Assembly (NCBI RefSeq): GCF_001429285.1
Contig: NZ_LMJJ01000005.1
Span: forward strand, 62,001 to 126,000
DNA: 64,000 nt
Reading direction: 5' to 3'
Source: Ensifer sp. Root278
Lineage (GTDB): Bacteria; Pseudomonadota; Alphaproteobacteria; Rhizobiales; Rhizobiaceae
The notes beneath the pieces were generated by a model. The model saw only the letters and a list, made by a program, of their open reading frames with translations, searched no databases and was not told the origin of the DNA. Positions 61,268 through 64,000 of this stretch are shown here, one piece after another. The position numbers were made by a program, and so were the translations under genes. Numbering within the stretch: the stretch's first letter is position 1; every line of letters begins with the position of its first letter.

Positions 61268-61609
61268 ATGAACCCCGCCATGCTCTATACCGTCCTGGTT
61301 GCGGCGATCGTCTTCGAAGTGCTCGGCACCTCGGCGATGCAGGCAGCGCAGCATTTCACCCGCCTGGGGCCGACGGTCCTGATGGTGGTCTGCTACGCGA
61401 TCGCCTTCTTCTTCCTGTCCTATACGCTGCGCTTCATCCCCGTCGGTATCGCCTATGCGGTCTGGAGCGGGCTCGGGATCGTCTTGATTTCGCTCGTCGG
61501 TTACTTCGCCTTTGGGCAGAAACTCGACCTGGCGGCGATCCTGGGACTGGGCCTGATCATATCCGGCGTGGTTGTGCTCAACCTGTTCTCCAAATCCACC
61601 TTCCACTGA
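61268..61609 (+). CDS. SMR multidrug efflux protein (EmrE-like)
   Basis: A 113-residue four-helix proton/cation antiporter. Conserved membrane glutamate in AAIVFEVLGTSAMQAAQHF (Glu17) and helix 3 pattern GIAYAVWSGLGIVLI, the EmrE core. ATG 61268 follows GGAGTCC; 61256 would sit on the TetR stop. Exports quaternary cations. Co-transcribed with the TetR gene. Confidence 0.92.
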   Translation: MNPAMLYTVLVAAIVFEVLGTSAMQAAQHFTRLGPTVLMVVCYAIAFFFLSYTLRFIPVGIAYAVWSGLGIVLISLVGYFAFGQKLDLAAILGLGLIISGVVVLNLFSKSTFH

Positions 61610-61628
61610 GGCGGTCAGCAGCCTGTCC

Positions 61629-62651
61629 TCAGGCGCTCTCTGGCGGGGGTGCGGTCGATTCCCGCAAGATCAGTTCCACTGGCCAGAGTTCGTGAACCTC
61701 CTCGGTCGGCCGGCCCGAGAGAAGCTGCAGCACGAGATCGGCCGAGCGTGCGCCGGCGGCGCGCATCGAAGACCGGGTCGCCGAGAGTGACGGCACCATG
61801 TTCTCCGCGGTGAGGTAGGGGAACACGTCGTCATGGGCGATGACCGAGACTTCGCGACCGATTTCCAGGCCTATGGACCGCGCCGCCCGATAGATGCCGA
61901 GGGCCGTCATCATCGAGCCTGCGACGAAGGCCGTCGGCCGCGGCGTTTGTTCCAGGAAGGAGCGTGCGAAGCGGAAGCCGAGTTCGTCGGTGAAGTTGCC
62001 GTGGGCAACGAGGCGCGGATCGAACGGGAGCCCGCGCGCCTGGAGCGCGTCGCGGTAGCCCTTGTCGCGGTGAAGCGAGAAGGTGCGTCCTTGCCTGCCG
62101 TTGATCATGGCGATGCGGCGATGGCCGAGATCGATGAGGTGCGAGGTCGCGCGGCGGATGGCGCCTTCATTGTCGATATCGAGCCAGGCATGCGGCACGT
62201 CGATATCGGATCGGCCGTGCACGAGAAAGGGCATGCCGAGCTTATGCAGGAGGGCGATGCGCTCGTCGTTCGGCTCGGGAGAATGCACGATCACGGCGTC
62301 GACGCGGCCGCTGACGGCGAGCCGGCTGTAAAGCTGGATTTCGCCCGTAGGGTTCTTGTCATCCATCGGGCTGACGAGGATGTCGATGTCCTCGGTGCCG
62401 AGCCGCTCGGCCAGGCCGCCCATGAATTCGGAGAAATGGAATTCGCCGGAGCGCCCCATGACGACGCCGATCGCACCGGCGCGACCGGTAGCGAGCCTCA
62501 CGGCATTGATGTTCGGACGATAGCCAAGGCGAGTTGCCTCTTCGGCCACGCGCTTGCGAGTCTTTTCGCTGACCTCGGGATAGCCGCTCAGCGCTCGGCT
62601 GACGGTGGTCGGCGAAAGGCCCAGTTGTTGTGCGAACTCCCTCAGTTTCAT
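61629..62651 (-). CDS. LacI-family transcriptional regulator
   Basis: A 340-residue LacI regulator. HTH MKLREFAQQLGLSPTTVSRALSGYPEVSEKTRKRV, hinge, and periplasmic-binding-like effector domain. Divergent from a ThuE-like binding-protein gene, so it is a candidate ThuR. AAACCG-containing palindromes lie between the two genes. Confidence 0.94.
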   Translation of the reverse strand: MKLREFAQQLGLSPTTVSRALSGYPEVSEKTRKRVAEEATRLGYRPNINAVRLATGRAGAIGVVMGRSGEFHFSEFMGGLAERLGTEDIDILVSPMDDKNPTGEIQLYSRLAVSGRVDAVIVHSPEPNDERIALLHKLGMPFLVHGRSDIDVPHAWLDIDNEGAIRRATSHLIDLGHRRIAMINGRQGRTFSLHRDKGYRDALQARGLPFDPRLVAHGNFTDELGFRFARSFLEQTPRPTAFVAGSMMTALGIYRAARSIGLEIGREVSVIAHDDVFPYLTAENMVPSLSATRSSMRAAGARSADLVLQLLSGRPTEEVHELWPVELILRESTAPPPESA

Positions 62652-63013
62652 TCGGTATGCGTTTCCTCAGCCTAGCCCGGTCCCAGAAGTATACACCTTC
62701 GTTGCCGGTAACAATCGGTTTGTCGCGTGCATGCAGCGCCTCGAACCGCGATGGAATTTTACCAAACCGTTTTAAATTAATGCAGTTCCCCTTTGATTTT
62801 ATGGGTTGTTGTTAGGTGCGGGTGAAATTTCTCCTCAGCCGTTATAATATTGAAATTAAATAATTATTTTAAATGATTTACGGCCGAACGACTTTTTCTG
62901 ATGTATGGATTGACAGTTTTTCCGTCTTCTGCCAACTTTTTTCAATCCAAACCGCTTTCGAATTTGCTGAGGAGCTTTCGTGCGGTGGAGGGGGAACAGG
63001 AGGAGTCGACCCA
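62652..63013. promoter_or_regulatory. Divergent LacI/sugar-transport control region
   Basis: This AT-rich 362-base gap holds AAACCGTTTT (62764-62773), AAACCGCTTT (62949-62958) and, on the other strand, a similar half at 62711-62720. These LacI-type AAACCG-NTTT elements could be operators. A strong AGGAGGAG precedes the + strand gene. No ORF is credible here. Confidence 0.5.
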
Positions 63014-64000
63014 ATGACAACCATGCTCAATGCCCTGAGTTTTTGTGCCGCAATCGTTGCAGCCGGAACGGCCAGCGCCGCCGAGCTCTCGCTCGCCGCC
63101 AACACGACCGGCAAGAACGTCAATTTCATCCGCGAGCAGCTCGCCATCTTCGAGAAGCAGACGGGGCACAAGGTGAGCCTGGTCACCATGCCGCCGTCGA
63201 GCAGCGAGCAGTTCAGCCAGTACCGTCTATGGCTCGCCGCCGGAAACAAGGATGTGGACGTCTACCAGACCGACGTCGTCTGGGCGCCGCAGCTTGCCGA
63301 CCAGTTCGTCGACTTGACGGAGGCGGCGAAGGATGTCGCCGGACAGCACTTCCCGTCGATCATCGCCTCGCAGACGGTCAACGGCCGTCTCGTGGCCCTG
63401 CCTGCTTTCACCGATGCGCCGGCGCTCTTCTATCGCAAAGACCTCTTGGAAAAGTACGGCAAGGCGCCGCCGAAGACCTGGGATGAACTGGCGACGACCG
63501 CCAAGGAAATCCAGGAGAAGGAACGCGCCGGCGGCCAGGCCGACCTCTGGGGCTACGTCTTCCAGGGCAACGCCTATGAAGGGCTGACCTGCAATGCGCT
63601 CGAATGGATCAAATCGTCCGGCGGCGGCCAGATCGTCGAGCCTGATGGCACGATCTCGATCAACAACGAGAAGGCGGCCGCAGCGATCGACCGCATCAAG
63701 GGGTGGGTCGGCACGATTTCGCCGCAGGGCGTGCTCGCCTATCAGGAAGAGGAATCACGCGGCGTCTGGCAGACGGGCAATGCCGTCTTCATGCGCAATT
63801 GGCCCTATGCCTATGCGCTCGGCAATGGTGACGACAGCGCGGTGAAAGGCAAGTTTGCCGTGACGCCGCTGCCGACGGCGACCGATGGCGATCAGCCGTC
63901 CTCGACGCTCGGCGGCTGGAACGTCGCCGTCTCCAAATATTCCGACGACCAGGAAGCAGCGATCGCGCTTGCCAAATTCCTCTCCTCGGCAGAGGTGCAG
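63014..64000 (+). CDS. thuE: ABC transporter sugar-binding protein, ThuE-like (trehalose/maltose), 3' truncated by window
   Basis: The first 329 codons of a periplasmic sugar-binding protein; the frame runs off the window end. Signal peptide MTTMLNALSFCAAIVAAGTASA. Mature stretches SLAANTTGKNVNFIREQLAIFEK, SSEQFSQYRLWLAAGNKDVD, and NAYEGLTCNALEWIKSSGGGQ match ThuE. ATG 63014 lies nine bases after AGGAGGAG. With the divergent LacI gene it resembles the thuR/thuEFGK arrangement; the remaining transporter genes should follow outside the window. Confidence 0.88.
   Translation, partial: MTTMLNALSFCAAIVAAGTASAAELSLAANTTGKNVNFIREQLAIFEKQTGHKVSLVTMPPSSSEQFSQYRLWLAAGNKDVDVYQTDVVWAPQLADQFVDLTEAAKDVAGQHFPSIIASQTVNGRLVALPAFTDAPALFYRKDLLEKYGKAPPKTWDELATTAKEIQEKERAGGQADLWGYVFQGNAYEGLTCNALEWIKSSGGGQIVEPDGTISINNEKAAAAIDRIKGWVGTISPQGVLAYQEEESRGVWQTGNAVFMRNWPYAYALGNGDDSAVKGKFAVTPLPTATDGDQPSSTLGGWNVAVSKYSDDQEAAIALAKFLSSAEVQ

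Overview
The window is a GC-rich chromosomal segment of an alphaproteobacterium of the Sinorhizobium/Ensifer group. The evidence is the set of diagnostic loci (smoCEFGK-smoS-mtlK, the phyR-nepR-rpoE2 general stress locus with its histidine kinase, hmuPSTUV with tonB and an HmuQ-type heme monooxygenase), RirA-type iron boxes, EcfG-type GGAAC/CGTT promoters, and many short mosaic palindromes of the RIME kind found between genes in these bacteria. No tRNA, rRNA, insertion sequence, prophage or CRISPR array was seen. Almost all the sequence looks like ordinary vertically inherited chromosome with one uniform codon style.

Layout. 1-2956: end of a branched-chain amino acid ABC importer (livG partial, livF, a small membrane protein, a LivK-like binding protein). 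3306-4971: divergent OhrR-like regulator and exported alpha/beta hydrolase. 5113-6087: D-2-hydroxyacid dehydrogenase. 6264-14689: urease locus ureD-A-B-C-E-F-G, interleaved with DUF1272, LprI-like, GT29-sialyltransferase-like, DUF2459, peroxiredoxin and monooxygenase genes. 14729-20089: Crp/Fnr regulator with an FNR-type box upstream, then an RND efflux pump. 20606-37252: a pyrimidine-catabolism region with a NitT/TauT-type importer operon, dihydropyrimidinase, N-carbamoyl-amidohydrolase, RutR-like regulator and dihydropyrimidine dehydrogenase (preT/preA); between these lie a DMT exporter, a ferredoxin-adenylate cyclase fusion, and a LysR/quinone-oxidoreductase pair. 37565-47575: sorbitol/mannitol operon plus HAD phosphatase and FGGY kinase. 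48053-51455: general stress response core. 51499-52428: two small envelope proteins. 52630-59689: heme uptake and degradation. 59783-61609: DUF423, truncated hemoglobin, TetR/SMR pair. 61629-64000: LacI regulator divergent from a ThuE-like sugar-binding protein cut by the window end.

How the parts work together. Many genes serve nitrogen and carbon scavenging: amino acid import, urea hydrolysis, reductive pyrimidine breakdown (PreTA, then dihydropyrimidinase, then carbamoyl-amide hydrolase, releasing ammonia) and polyol import and oxidation to ketoses. Two regulatory hubs stand out. The first is the RpoE2/PhyR/NepR partner switch, with back-to-back sigma promoters between phyR and nepR. The second is the heme locus, with one TGA-N9-TCA iron box in the hmuP/tonB-side intergenic region and a second candidate ahead of the DUF2325-hmuQ genes. 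Three families of palindromic mosaic repeats recur across the window. Two copies end exactly where the next gene's Shine-Dalgarno begins, and one supplies the stop codon of mtlK.

Start codons were moved from the longest possible reading frame where a ribosome-binding site or family length favoured an internal start. All identifications are by reading motifs; no database search was run.
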